64,000 bases of DNA from the NCBI GenBank assembly GCA_900095095.1, contig FMBT01000304.1:124001-188000 (forward strand), written 5' to 3'. Below are positions 10,451-22,338 of the stretch, piece by piece. Numbering within the stretch: the first letter of the stretch is position 1; each line of letters starts with the position of its first letter. A program made the position numbers and the translations under genes. Source of the DNA: Fragilariopsis cylindrus CCMP1102. Lineage: Eukaryota > Bacillariophyta > Bacillariophyceae > Bacillariales > Bacillariaceae. The notes beneath the pieces are model-generated. The model saw only the letters and a program-made list of their open reading frames with translations, searched no databases and was not told where the DNA came from.

Positions 10451-11984
10451 TAGTGTATAATTATAGTCCAGAACAAAAGTAATCATTGTTAGCTGCACAT
10501 CTTTCTGCATAATAGTAATTAGCGGTTTGCTACTGGATCATTACACGTTTTTTGCTACTGGTATGTTGTTTTTCTTCTTTCAGAATTATGCTGTTCTTTT
10601 CTTCTTGATTCTTAATCCATCCAATATTAAATCTATTTACAGATGATTATGTTTCTCATTCAGTAAAATCAAGTTCAAAAGCCTCAGGATTCATTCGGTT
10701 CGTGCGTATTCTTCCATGATGGACGTATTATACCAAAGTCGGCATAGTCAACGGCACAATACTAGTATTGCAAGAAATATTCCATCTACATGAAGTAACT
10801 TGGATACAAGCTGCATCGTATCCTGCCACGCAATTGGATCACGGTATTCGATAGCGGTCGTACACGTATGTAAAGAACGCACATTTACTGTACAAATTCT
10901 TCAACATTCAACCAGGTATTACGATCTCTTAATGTCTACCACTTCTATACGATCTTCTAAGGTTTTGGAAAAAGTTTTTCGTTTTATTATTCTTTTGCAA
11001 AACATATAGTAACGCCTCATGCATTCGAAGAACATCCTCCGTAAAAGATAATTTCTTTCTTAAAAGCTTTTACTTGATTCATTCATTCGTTTGAGTCGTT
11101 CGAATTTTTTTATATTCCATACCGACCCGTATTCTACAGATGTACGCGGCAGTTTTTTAATCCTCTTAGTTCAATCGGATTACAACCAAAAACGAGTTGA
11201 TCATCCTCGTTTACAAACAGTGGTGTATAATTTTTCTAATTGATGTCGAAGAAATTCTTCTCTATTCTTTCCACCTTATTATCAGTTGGGCACCAACAAA
11301 GTCTTAGATTAGCATTTCTCGTGGCTGCTGCTCCTGCTGCTCCTGCTGGATTTAATGATGTTGCAGCTAATGCTCCCGATCCAACAGAAGAACCAATATT
11401 GACGGTGGGATTTTTGTTTTGTTTAATAGTAAGACTGACGATGACCGAACCGCGATGACTTCATCCTCATCATCATCATCATGACGACGATGCAATTTGG
11501 CGAAGGTGTCAATACGGTTCTTGAAGCAATGACAGTACAGGTCCATAGTCAAAACGAAATCATATCTTTTCCTCGTGTAATTTTTCTTTTGTTGGTCTAC
11601 TGTACTATTTATTCTATCAATATCAATCATTACATGTGAAACCTGCAATTGGTATCAGGTGCGATACCTTTTTCTGAACACGTCCAATTTTTTTAAATTA
11701 TTCGATTTCAAATAACATATATATTAGTTAAAGGCATGACGAGTGAGTCAGTCGTATTTTGGTTGTGTTTCTTTCTCAAGCAAGTTGTTACTGTATGTCA
11801 GCTGTTGATCGAGATCGAGAGTTGCTTTTCTTTGCTGCTGTTGTGACGTAACACATCTTTCGACTGGTCTTCATTCGTCTGTACAGTCGGGCGGTACTGA
11901 TCTACTAGCTAGTAGTGTTCATCCCATCTTATTTCGCTTCGTCTAAAATTCTTACTGTGTATGTGTCGTGAAGTTTAAAAAAAT

Positions 11985-12047
11985 ATTGTTACCTCCGTCC
12001 GGAGGGGACTACTAAGTTAGGGGTCATAAAAGCACTCTAGTAACAAT
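11985..12047. repeat. Small inverted-repeat element (possible MITE remnant)
   Basis: Perfect 8-bp inverted ends ATTGTTAC (11985-11992) and GTAACAAT (12040-12047) enclose 47 bp. Directly inside the left end is a second dyad, CCTCCG TC CGGAGG (11992-12005). The arrangement could be a minute transposon remnant or a chance dyad. Confidence 0.35.
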
Positions 12048-12384
12048 TTGGTGCGTTACACCCCTCAAACAGTTTTGAATTTTCACGCCGAAACGCTTAA
12101 ATAAATCTCCGCGTGGAACTAGTAATTAATATAAAAACTAAATCATGCCCACATTTTACTAGTATTTGTTAGTCTAGTATATAATAACAACTTTAGCATC
12201 AAATATATACACCTAAAAAGTCATTTTTTTGAGAACATAGGATAAAAAGTTTACAATTGACCAATTGGATGGAGGACAGTTATATTCCTTAGTCTCCTAA
12301 GCAAACTGGTATCTCACAATGTAGGCTCACACACACAGCACACATTTTAGAGATTTTAAAAACGTATGTGTACACACAACAAAA

Positions 12385-12830
12385 TATCTCATTTGAAAGG
12401 GTTGCAGAAGACAACACCTTCTGAGTCGGGTGCACTAGCATTCTTATAGTATACTAGATCATTGTAGTTGCCTCTTACCACTTTTTTGTTTCTGTGGTTG
12501 TTGAATAAATTATAATCTGCTGTTGTGGAAGGCACACAAACAACAGGATTTTTGACCAGAAATGAAGAACAATATATCTCATTTGAAAGGGTTGCAGAGG
12601 ACAACACCTTCTGGGCCAGGTGTACTAGTATTATTATAGTATATTTGAACGTTGTAGTTGCCACCTACCACTCTTTTGCTCCTGTGGTTGTTGAATAACT
12701 TACAATCTACTGCCATGGCAGGCACACAAACAACAAGATTTTTGACCAGAAATGAACACCAATATATCTTATTTGAAAGTTATGCAGAGGACAACACCTT
12801 CTAGGTCAGGTGCACTAGCATCCATTATAT
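12385..12830. repeat. 190-bp tandem repeat family
   Basis: Three successive copies start at 12385, 12575 and 12765 (TATCTCATTTGAAAGGGTTG or close variants), exactly 190 bp apart. The third copy breaks off after about 65 bp. Shared internal marks include GACAACACCTTCT, GTGCACTAGCAT, CTGTGGTTGTTGAATAA and TTTTTGACCAGAAATGAA. Related single copies occur at 14101 and 18548, so the family is both tandem and dispersed. On the minus strand the units read partly as protein-like sequence ending in GVVFCNPFK, but no frame survives across units. Confidence 0.75.
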
Positions 12831-12857
12831 CTATACCTACAACGTCCCCATAATATT

Positions 12858-13109
12858 TTATGTTTGGTTGTTCAGCTGCAGTAGTCACAACCCTAAAAAA
12901 TATACCAGGTAATGTACATGTACTGTGTGATAATTTTACAGTAGGTATTTTAGAAAATATTAGTGTTGCACTTGTTCTGGATACATCCACCTCACCAACA
13001 TTTGATATAGTGTTGAAAATGCAAGTTGAAAGGTATATACTGTGACTGAGTTCAGTGTATTATGTTTGGTTGTTCAGCTGCAGTAGTAGTCACAACCCTA
13101 AAAAATATA
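12858..13109. repeat. Direct repeat pair of about 45 bp
   Basis: TATGTTTGGTTGTTCAGCTG plus CAGTAGTCACAACCCTAAAA occurs at 12858-12903 and again at 13060-13109, with a three-base GTA expansion in the second copy. The pair flanks about 160 bp of sequence without a gene and lies next to the 190-bp family. Confidence 0.6.
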
Positions 13110-14096
13110 ACAAGTAATAAATATCTCATAAAAAAACCAATCAAGGACAGTACTTAAAATAGTCACTGTTGGCTAGAAAATACTCCAACATAAATTTTGA
13201 CAGATATTTCTACACAAATACTCATAAAATAAACTAGCCCACCTAAAGCCGTAACTATTAGGGCCTCTGGTTTACACGCTACACCTTGTGCAAAATTGTT
13301 CTTTTAGTGAATTTTAGCTATAATAGGGTAAAAATTGGTTTTTGGTCATTGACGAAGAAAGTAAACCCCTGTTCACCAATGTTGTCATGCAGACATATAT
13401 AGATTAAACATATGATGTGCTGCATGCCTTTTTTTTCCAAAAAAAATCTGTCAATCAAGAATAATGGCCGCAACAAATTAACTAGTAATATGGTGCGTTG
13501 TTAGTTAATAAAGGCTAGTCATTGTAAAGGAATGTGTGCATGAACTGAAGGAGCGCCTACAGTAAATTTTGGAACCATTACATATAAGAAGTCTGTCCGT
13601 TGTCTCCCATTCCTGTTATCTCTGTCATTGTTTACTGTCCATATCTGTCATCCCCCTAACTTACAGTACTCGCTCCCTCCCTCACTTGAATATTTTCTTC
13701 CTACTGTACCTTACCTTTTGCTCTGCTTCTCTCTCATGTCACCAGAACAACACATGTGATAAAACTGTACTGTCAGTCCTCATTGACACAAACATCATGT
13801 GGTGTGTAAATAGGTGAGCATGAATGTACTCACTATTGATTCCTCCTCTAATTTTTTTGAATATATAGCAATGTTTTCTTAGACAACTCCCCTTTGGTGT
13901 TTTGACTCTTGACAGGGCCACATAAATCCAAGTATCTGTACAATCTAATGTTGATTAGAATAGATTGTCCAAACTGCTTCTCTGTAATGTGTGGACAGTT
14001 CCTGCACTAGCTATATTCAAAGGAAACTGTGTCAATTTGGTCCTTGTGTGCTGCTGTCTTTTGTTCTGGATGTTATTGCTGAATCACTATGACCAC

Positions 14097-14190
14097 AAAA
14101 TATCTCATTTGAAAGGGTTGCAGAGGACAACATCAGGTGGGTCAGGTGCACAAACATCCACAGAGTGTACTAGAACATTGTGTTTGCCTC
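14097..14190. repeat. Dispersed copy of the 190-bp family
   Basis: TATCTCATTTGAAAGGGTTG at 14101 is followed by the GCAGAGGACAACATC and GGTCAGGTGCAC landmarks of the tandem copies at 12.4-12.8 kb. Similarity fades after about 14190. Confidence 0.6.
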
Positions 14191-16011
14191 CTACCATCTC
14201 CCTGGTGGTTCATCATCACTTGACTAAAGTAATTCTGATTGGTATCATTTTTATCTCACAAATTCTCCAGTGGAGTTTGGTTATTGCAATATTAAACAAC
14301 TTTGAATGATAAGATGAATAACTTCTACTTAGGTGCTACAACCAGCATGGTGCACCACAATACCACCCAGTCATCCATCCCATACCCATAGGGGATGAAC
14401 CAAGGGCCATGATCCCTTATACTTACCTTATTCATGCCTCGAGAACACAAACATTGCATTTTGGCCAATAGGCCACCAAAACATCAAAAAAAGGAATTGG
14501 ACCATAGTTTGAATATACGTATGGTCAAAAGACACCAACAATACTTGGAACAATTGCCATATTGGTGGGGTGGGGAACAATAGAATAGACATAAAATAGC
14601 CCAAAATGTACACAGATGCTACCACGCCCATATCAGGTATGCAGAGTCCCAAATAAAATAGCTAGGCATCAACCTAAGTCATAAAGGTCTTGGATTATAT
14701 CATTGTTTTAGGTAACCATACATATATTTTGGGTGCCAAAGGTCAAAACCCACCGCTATTAAAACACACAATTTCTCTAAGTGCCAAGTGCACGCATGTA
14801 ATCAAGGCTTTGGTGCACCATCAATGCAGACCTAATCACCTTGAAAGACTATATGAAGCTCAACATTATACCTATGGGTACAAGGTACAACTATTGTTTA
14901 GGGCTGTAGGGCGGTTAGGAAGGTGTGAGGGTGTGCTAAGACCCAAAAAGGGTCATTTAGGCCCCAAAACAGGTTTTCTCCCTTTAGTGCCCACATCAGC
15001 ATGATCCTGCCCAAAGCTTGCCAAGTTTATATTCCCTTTGGTGTATATGATCAACCCCATGTGCTTACTTTGGGATAATTCATCTTTTTGAGTAGGTACA
15101 TGGTCACATACCCCCCCCCCCCCCCAACTGGGCCATTTTCCCCTGTCCTAGGCTACATCACACCCTTTTCCACCTTCCAGTGTGAAGATCACATACATAC
15201 CTAGCACCCCAAAGTCCGGTCCAGGTATCCACCCTATGCATATTAAGCTCAGATTATACCATCTGATTGGGACTTTATACATGCTAGGATGGGTTAGAAT
15301 GCCAGAAAGTGGAGTGGTACAGGTAGCAAGGACTTAGTTTTTTCGCGTTATTTAAGATGGAAACTAAATGAGTACAATTCTGTCCTTTGACTAGAAACTA
15401 AAGTGTTACTTATTAATTACATTTTTTCTGCTTAAAAGTCACAGTGTTTTTAAAATTCATTAAAAAGCCTGAGAAAGTTAAAGTGTGTTCAAAAACGTGT
15501 GAAGTAAAATTGTTTTGCCGGTACTTCAGTCTTCACTCTTGTGGCATTGATTGAGTTGTTGATTGATTGGATTTGGGTGTGGTCCGGATAATACGGTACA
15601 AGAGGTACAGAGTGCAGCTAATACACATACACTCGTACAGGGGAAAGAAACCTGATATTCTTTGGGGAAACAACAATCAATCCTGCCGATAATTATTACA
15701 CTGGGCGGTACGCGCTCAAAAATCCAATGAGAATTAAATCGGGACTTATTTTGATTGATTGATTCGTATTTAAAAGCGCGCGCTGCCGACTTTCGGAGGT
15801 GCACGAAGATGCCAAAAAGGATATTGTTTACTTACTCTGTATGTACAATGTATGTCTCATTCAAATCAAAATAATTAATTGAGACGATAAATACTACACG
15901 ACATAAACTGGCTCGAGGATAAATAAGCGTCTCATTTTGTCAAACACAAACACGACACACAAACACAAACAACGAACACGAACACCATTAATCATCATCG
16001 ATTCATTCATC

Positions 16012-16968
16012 ATGTACGATAGTCACGACGAAGAATCTCCACCACCACCGTTAGAACAACAAGGAGAACATGAATGGTATAATTCAAGATTTGGGATAGG
16101 AAAAGGTACAGCAGGAAAAAGTAAATATCCAAGTAAAGCAAAACAAAATAGAATGAGGAATACACGTAATAAAGATAAAGATGATGATTATGATGGTGGT
16201 GGTGGTTTAAAATGTGGTGGTCTAAAAGATGTAGAAGAAGGAGGGAATTATGCAATGGTAACAACTGCCGGGAATTTTCGTTCCAGTACAATTAGTGCAT
16301 TAGGGATGAGTGGTTTATTCTTAGATCCCAAAAACGTTCTTGATGATATTAATAAGACTGCTGATGAATATGATGAATACGAAGCTCAAGCTATCATAAT
16401 CGAAGAGGAAGAGGAAGTTCGACAGCAACAGCAACAGCAATTGCAATTGCAGCAACAGCAATTGCAATTGCAGCAGCAGCAAATGCAATTGCAGCAGCAG
16501 CAGCAGCAGCAGCAACGAAAAATTAGTAGTAGTAGTAGTAGTAGTAATAGGAATATTAAAAAGAAGATAATACAAGGACAGATTGAACGTGATAAAGAAT
16601 TAAAAGAACTTGAAGATGTTGTACTTAACTACAAACATGATCATAAAGAACAGGAAGAGGAAGAACAACGTTCGCGTGAGTCATCACGTGACCAGGAGCA
16701 AAAACAACGTGGATTATTAAAAATTGCATCATCACCAATATCAAAACAACAATCTAAAAGTGATGATTATGATGATGATGATGATGGTACAGACGAAGAG
16801 AATAATAGTGCAGTAGTAGTAGTTGAATCAAAAATGATGTCACGTCATACCAAAAAAAGAATTATGGAAATGAAAATATATTATACTATTGGTATTATTA
16901 TATTTATTACGATGTGTATATTATTTGCATATGGTGGATATATTATATATCGAAATAAACAGAGTTGA
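16012..16968 (+). CDS. Tail-anchored Gln-rich membrane protein, function unknown
   Basis: A 318-residue frame from the first ATG (the open frame extends upstream only through a non-ATG codon). Order: an acidic/proline N-terminus (MYDSHDEESPPPPLEQQ), a Lys/Asp-rich stretch, then a short conserved-looking segment around ALGMSGLFLDPKNVLDDI. A long Gln/Leu run follows at about 135-165, then a charged probable coiled coil (residues about 195-250), an acidic patch, and a single hydrophobic helix at the very end (IYYTIGIIIFITMCILFAYG) followed by IIYRNKQS. That layout is of a tail-anchored protein with its bulk in the cytosol, as in SNARE-like or vesicle-tethering proteins, but no SNARE motif is recognisable. 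Single exon. Confidence 0.65.
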   Translation: MYDSHDEESPPPPLEQQGEHEWYNSRFGIGKGTAGKSKYPSKAKQNRMRNTRNKDKDDDYDGGGGLKCGGLKDVEEGGNYAMVTTAGNFRSSTISALGMSGLFLDPKNVLDDINKTADEYDEYEAQAIIIEEEEEVRQQQQQQLQLQQQQLQLQQQQMQLQQQQQQQQRKISSSSSSSNRNIKKKIIQGQIERDKELKELEDVVLNYKHDHKEQEEEEQRSRESSRDQEQKQRGLLKIASSPISKQQSKSDDYDDDDDGTDEENNSAVVVVESKMMSRHTKKRIMEMKIYYTIGIIIFITMCILFAYGGYIIYRNKQS

Positions 16969-18063
16969 ATGGAAACAGAAATAAATAAATAAATAAGGGT
17001 GAGAGTCGACGGACGTAAAGTAAAGTAAGTATGTGCGGCAACGGCAACGGCAACGGCAGGACCCGTAAAATCCGTATCGAATCGTGATTTTAAGCATACT
17101 GTAGAAGGATTCGTTTACTCGACCAGAAAGAAACAAAAAATATGTTTTAGTGAGATTGAATTGATAGAGCTCAAGTAAGTATTGATAATACCCAATACAA
17201 TCCAATACAATCCAATATAGTACAGTACACAAATAAGGGGAAGAATAAATAAATATCATATATATCTTTTTTAAACTTTTTAAATCAAAACAAAATTTAG
17301 TAGGGGCTACAATATAACTGCGGGTAGGGCTACCGTTAGTTTTTAAAAGAAACTAATTTAGCTCGAAAATCTTGTTTAAAAGTATTTTTCATGAATCGCC
17401 TGATTATTTTCCTCTCAAAAGCACTCATGATTCTTCGTGCATTTGTCGCGTAAATTGCTATCGCACTTAGTATCCCCGTCGACACCTTCCGGTGCATGGA
17501 GGAAGTACTCTTGACATGATGTAATCAAAATGATGAACAGTAATAAATTGTATACATTATGACATAACTGACTGGTTATTGATTCCATTCATTCTTCGAT
17601 TACTGAGTACACCATAAACAAAGATTGTTTGGTAGCGCGTTTGGTAGCTCTCTCTTTTGATAGCGCGTTTCGGTGATTTGAATACATAATAATATATTTG
17701 ATAGCCATTTATAAACAGCCCAATTCCATTGCCGTTTTTAAAATGGCGAACAAAGTGTATAATGAATGATACTTTGATCTGATTAGGGAGAGAGCCGTGT
17801 TATGAAGGCGGATGCCAATGCACGTGAACATATTTTTTCTTTTCGAAACAAAAATGCATACAATTATGTTCTGATTCGCGTGTTACAACGTGTTTGATGA
17901 TGAATCTTTTCAACAAATGAATTGTAGTCAATATTGTCGAGATCTTCTTCTTTATTCTACAAGTTTTATTCACAATCACATACAACTAGTTTCATCTTCC
18001 GAACCAAAGATAAAATATAACATTAACAACAAAACTTACTACACTAAACAAATTTTCAACACG
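16969..18063. other. Intergenic between two plus-strand genes
   Basis: No supported gene. Contains an AATA tract after the preceding stop (16981-16996), a CGGCAA tract (17036-17056) and the 5' flank of the small secreted-protein gene. The last roughly 170 bases before its ATG are an open frame without ATG support at the right place and are probably 5' UTR. Confidence 0.5.
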
Positions 18064-18300
18064 ATGATGTTTATCCAACGTATTACTACCTTCGCATTAT
18101 TTTTCGCCACCGTGGCCGACTTTTCCTCTGTTTCTGCAAAAAATTGGACAGAGAGTTCTAATGAAACTACTGTTGCATTAGATGCTCCTGATGTTGGTGT
18201 ATTACCTACTATTGAATTCGGTGCTTCTGCATCTTTATCAGTCGCTATTGCGTCGATTACTGTCGTTGCTACGACTGCCGCTGCCATCTTCGGTTTCTAA
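18064..18300 (+). CDS. Small secreted protein with hydrophobic C-terminus
   Basis: A 78-residue protein starting MMFIQRITTFALFFATVADF, a signal peptide with a likely cut after SSVSA. The short mature part carries N-glycosylation sequons (NWT and NET) and Asp/Val/Gly-rich sequence. It ends in a 23-residue small-residue hydrophobic tail (ASLSVAIASITVVATTAAAI then FGF) with no charged residues after it. A signal peptide plus a terminal hydrophobic tail fits a GPI-anchored or surface mini-protein; this is inference. The frame continues upstream to 17890, but the region before the double ATG reads like UTR. No family recognised. Confidence 0.6.
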   Translation: MMFIQRITTFALFFATVADFSSVSAKNWTESSNETTVALDAPDVGVLPTIEFGASASLSVAIASITVVATTAAAIFGF

Positions 18301-19175
18301 AAAAAAAAAGCACGTTAAACAGACAACGATGCACACAACTAACCAACAAAGTATAGTACTGAGTTACAAATTCATGATAAACGTAGTTAATAAATAATGA
18401 AATCATAGTAGCATACAATATTATAACAAATTTACTTCCTTTCTATGCATCAAATTTCACCATACTCCTGATACTGTACATCAGTAATCCTCCTTATTGT
18501 CATCAATCATATTTTATCATGACGAATACCATCTTTAGTATACATATAAAAGGGTTGCAGAAGAGGACAACACCAAATAGGTCGGGTGCACTAACATCCA
18601 CATAGTGTACTAGAACATTGTTTGTGCCTCTTAAAACTTTTCTGTTCCTGTGGTTGAAGAAAGAAAATGCATTTTGCTTTTATGGGAGACGCACCAAAAA
18701 CATGATTTTCGATCAGGAATGAACACAAAATATCTAGTGTACTGTAGTACAGCATAAACAATATTTTGGTATGAAATATTTTGTCCCCAAATACATTTTA
18801 TTTTGGGGGCCCCCTCTATATCTAATTTGGGGGGATTATTAATTACAGTAATCATTTACACTTTTAGGGATTAAAAAAATAGTCAACAAAACACACTAGT
18901 TCTGTCTCAGGAAAACCCCCCAATAGAAAAGTTAATGTGTGTTGCCTTCTAACTGTACGTACTGTACAAACAGAGAATCGAATGAATCAATCCATCAATC
19001 ACCCAATTTAGTGTACCGTACGTAGTGCACGACTGGCAAGCAACAGGTCACAATTTAATTAAAGCCTGTGTGTGGTGTCATTCTCACAACCTCGTCTACG
19101 AGTAGAATGACCAGCACGACAAAACAACAATAAAAAGATTATGAAGAACTACAGCAACCCACGACAATAACATCT
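18301..19175. other. Intergenic with a dispersed repeat copy
   Basis: A poly-A run follows the stop codon. From about 18545 to 18730 lies a diverged copy of the 190-bp family (AAAAGGGTTGCAG, GGACAACACC, GTGCACTAACATCCACA, TCCTGTGGTTG, GATTTTCGATCAGGAATGAA). No gene supported. Confidence 0.6.
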
Positions 19176-20615
19176 ATGTATAAAGTAATAATGACATCAT
19201 CGGGTTGTTTGCAGGGTACTAGGACTATGGTTATTATAATTAAACTATTACTAGTATTGATAGGAGTAACAGCAAACGCAGACGCAGCAGCAGCAATAGA
19301 AGATACAGAAGATATTATTATTGATGCAGAAAATGGTGGTATATGTATTGATATTGATACAAAAAATTGTCCATATTGGGCAGCCACAAATCAATGTATA
19401 GAAAACAAATCGTTTATGAATATAAATTGTAAACTATCATGTAAACGATGTAATATTGTGCGTGTTAATAATCATAATGACATTAATTCGTATATTGCTG
19501 AAAAGAAAAAAGAATTAGAATATAAACGTTCCGAACAAAAAAAATTAAAAGAATCATTAACTATATTAGCTGCAGAGACGACTTATAGTACCGATCCATT
19601 TACCGACAATAATAATGAAGATATGACGACGACAACAACGACGACGCCGACAGCGACAGCGAAAACGACTATTACAGGAGAACTACTACAGCAGGAAGAA
19701 TTGAATAGTGACGACGATACTACTAATACTACAACAGATGGTTCCATCGATGACAATGACGACCACAATGACAATACTAAAGAAGAAGAAGAAGAACAAC
19801 AGCAAACAACTGTCGTCTCCGGCGGCAGCACAACTACTGATACTACTACGGCGACGGCGACGACGACGAAAACGAAAACGAAATCTACTACATCGACAAT
19901 GAAAGAAAAGGAAAAGGAAAAGAAGATTATTATTGATGCAGATACTGGACTGGAATGTAGAGATCAAGATGAAAAAAATTGTCCATATTGGTCTATTACG
20001 GTACGTAAAAAAATTAGATACACCTTGGAAAATAGAGAGAGAGAGAGAGAAGCAGAGAGAGAAAGAGCACCAAAAAAGAACACAAAAAAAACACGTATAT
20101 TGTACAAATAAATATTCACAAATACTATACATTCAAACTTTACTTTTTGTAAACAACACAAATTCTCATGTTTTTTCTTTCGTTTCTTGCTCTACTATTT
20201 TTTCTGTTTCTAAAACACAAAAACACACCAGGGAGAATGTAAAAAGAATCGTACATGGATGCATACGAATTGTAAAAAATCATGTAATCGATGCCAGTAA
20301 GTATAGTAGTCAGTGTTTGTTGCTTTTGCTTTTTGCTTTTGCTTGTTCTATTTTTACTATATGCATTTTTTGATTGTTTTGTTTTTGTTTCTGTTTTGTA
20401 TTCGTTTGTATTTTCTTACTCATATTATGATATATAATACTGTATTAAATCTGTCTTATACTATATATAGTGTTGTTCGTGTGAATACTCAAAATGATAT
20501 TAATACAATTATATCACAAAAGAATAAGGAAGCAAAAGAAAAACATAATGTACAAAGAAAAAAACTAGATTCATTACGTATATTATCATCATCATCATCA
20601 CAAGGGGAGTTGTAG
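19176..20615 (+). CDS. Secreted protein with two ShKT domains (three exons)
   Basis: Exons 19176-20000, 20232-20296 and 20471-20615 join in phase (donors GTACGT and GTAAGT, acceptors CAG and TAG) to give 344 residues. After a short N-terminal extension comes a hydrophobic core (MVIIIKLLLVLIGVTANADA) typical of a signal peptide. ShKT domain 1 spans residues 57-92 (CIDIDTKNCPYW to CKLSCKRC). A Thr/Asp/Glu-rich linker with poly-T and poly-E runs follows. ShKT domain 2 (residues 261-296) is split by intron 1: CRDQDEKNCPYWSIT is completed by GECKKNRTWMHTNCKKSCNR plus C. Both domains are followed by the same motif, RVN..NDIN......K.KE, so the domain-plus-coil unit was duplicated. ShKT domains are six-Cys folds found in secreted stramenopile proteins; the partner here is unknown. 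Confidence 0.85.
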
Positions 20616-20991
20616 TTTTAGTTCGGGGGCATCATGACTGACGAATTAATTGTCAACAATTAATTGTAACGATATATATATATAACTTATCCTAAACAAT
20701 CGTCGGTTTTTCCCACCGTACATCTTATCCGCAAAAATGCGAAATTAGGCTTTTTAAAGATATAAAAAAGAAACGTACGAAGAACTATGAGAGATTAGAG
20801 ACATTTTTTTACTATTATTATTACGTGATATGTACTACTACTATTACTAGTACTAGTACTACGAGAAAAAGATCAATTTCATATTCGGTTTGTTTTGTTT
20901 TGTTTTGTTTGCTTGTAATTACTTTTCTGTTCTGTTCTGTTCGTTTGAGTACTATCTATTATTTGCATGCATGCGTGTTCTGTATTGTATT
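20616..20991. other. Short convergent intergenic region
   Basis: Lies between the 3' ends of a plus-strand and a minus-strand gene. Contains ATATATATAT, ACTAGTACTAGTACTA and TGTTTTGTTTTGTTTTGTTT runs; no gene seen. Confidence 0.5.
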
Positions 20992-22338
20992 TTATATTAA
21001 TTGAAATTTTTGTAATGCCATAGATAATATAATTACCAGAGGTATCATAGATGTGGTATAAATAAAAAATAAAAATGTGGCCATTTCATTCGCTTTATTT
21101 GTTTTATTTGCCACATGTAATAATGTCACTTGATTTTGTGCGGGTGGCATAATACTTTCTAATATACATATAAACCATATCATAGACGTATACACTGCTC
21201 CTTTATTATCAGTTTTATAAGAATCAATTAAACCAATTTGTGGCAATGATACAATTTTTAATAAACTATACATTACTATTGGTGAGATAATAAATCTCAT
21301 AAATGATACAATCCCCCATCGTTTCCAAAATGGTATTTCATATATTGCTGTGACTGTCGACGTGGAAGATAATAATTTACTCTTGCTTTTAGTACCAGTC
21401 GTACTACCAGTAGTATTTGCACTACCACCAAATCCTGCACCTAAGGCTAATGATGATACTAATACTAATAATGATAATGGACTTGCTGCTTTACCAAAAT
21501 TTTGCATTGTATCAAATACAACACCAAATAATGGTCCTGAAGCGCCAACGTCATTATTATTAGTAATAAATAAACGACGTATAATTGGTATTGTGGCAAT
21601 AATCATACCAATAAATACACCAATCACAGGTGGTGGTAACATTGATTTTAATTTTGTAATTGCTTTGTCTTTACTACTAATAACGTTAGCATTGACACTA
21701 TTATTATTTTCATTATTATCAGTATCATTATCATTACCTAGTAAAATAGAACGACCAAAACTCCAAAAGAATGGTGACCAACCAACTAAGAATAGTGCAA
21801 CACATCCGGTACTTAATGCAAGTAAGTCATTACTACTACTGCCACTACTACTACCACTACTTCTACCAAATAATGATTCACAAAATATTAATGGTACCAC
21901 ACCACCATTCCCAAATGAGGAACAAATTGAGATACCACGTCCATCATCGGAATTACGGATCGTATTAATATCCACAATATTTCCATCGACGTCGTCAAGT
22001 AGTAGTAATAATGGAAAAATAATTTTAGTAGTAATCATATACAGTATAAATGATTGAACCGATGCTAACAATGGTAATGTCAAGGAACTTTTCGTCAATC
22101 CATTTGTTTTCGTAATTGTTTTGATGATGTTCGTACCTAAAAACATGGGTAATAATATTTTATAGGTCGTAGAACTTAAGGCACTGATGGTAGTTTGATT
22201 AATTAATTTATAATCAATACATCCGATACCAATTATACTCGATATGAATATTTCCAGTGTCGCACGACCTGCAGCATGTACCGCAGGATTATTTGATTGG
22301 GTCATAATTGTGGATATAATGGATGTTGTTCCTGTCAT
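20992..22338 (-). CDS. Auxin-efflux-carrier-like (PIN/PILS) membrane transporter
   Basis: A 448-residue single-exon protein from ATG at 22338 with about nine or ten hydrophobic helices. The arrangement fits the membrane transport protein family (PIN/PILS-like): an N-terminal helical bundle, a short polar loop (Asn/Asp-rich, about 205-230), then a C-terminal bundle. The signature region near the C-terminus, MPPAQNQVTLLHVANKTN, corresponds to the P-x-A-Q-N type loop of this family, and the preceding segment GVFIGMIIATIPIIRRLF and GKAASPLSLLVLVSSLALG also match in style. It probably sits in the ER or plasma membrane and moves small organic anions; the substrate cannot be read. The N-terminus is a little short, so a missing first helix is possible. 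Confidence 0.75.
   Translation of the reverse strand: MTGTTSIISTIMTQSNNPAVHAAGRATLEIFISSIIGIGCIDYKLINQTTISALSSTTYKILLPMFLGTNIIKTITKTNGLTKSSLTLPLLASVQSFILYMITTKIIFPLLLLLDDVDGNIVDINTIRNSDDGRGISICSSFGNGGVVPLIFCESLFGRSSGSSSGSSSNDLLALSTGCVALFLVGWSPFFWSFGRSILLGNDNDTDNNENNNSVNANVISSKDKAITKLKSMLPPPVIGVFIGMIIATIPIIRRLFITNNNDVGASGPLFGVVFDTMQNFGKAASPLSLLVLVSSLALGAGFGGSANTTGSTTGTKSKSKLLSSTSTVTAIYEIPFWKRWGIVSFMRFIISPIVMYSLLKIVSLPQIGLIDSYKTDNKGAVYTSMIWFICILESIMPPAQNQVTLLHVANKTNKANEMATFLFFIYTTSMIPLVIILSMALQKFQLI

Larger units (their letters stand above)
9499..16011. other. Gene-poor region with decayed repeats
   Basis: About 6.5 kb without a gene I can support. All open frames are short (under 115 residues) and lack recognisable domains or splice-consistent extensions. 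Repeat structures listed separately occupy 10.08-10.45, 11.99-12.05, 12.39-12.83, 12.86-13.11 and 14.1-14.2 kb; a poly-C run lies at 15112-15125. The stretch 14.3-15.3 kb appears richer in C than its surroundings, which may indicate an old insertion. Confidence 0.55.

Noticed and set aside
11243-11458. 71-residue frame starting MSKKFFSILSTLLSVG, somewhat signal-like
   Set aside because: No splice-consistent extension or recognised domain; overlaps an equally good antisense frame.
15526-15804. 92-residue minus-strand frame
   Set aside because: No domain, low-information sequence upstream of the Gln-rich gene; probably chance.
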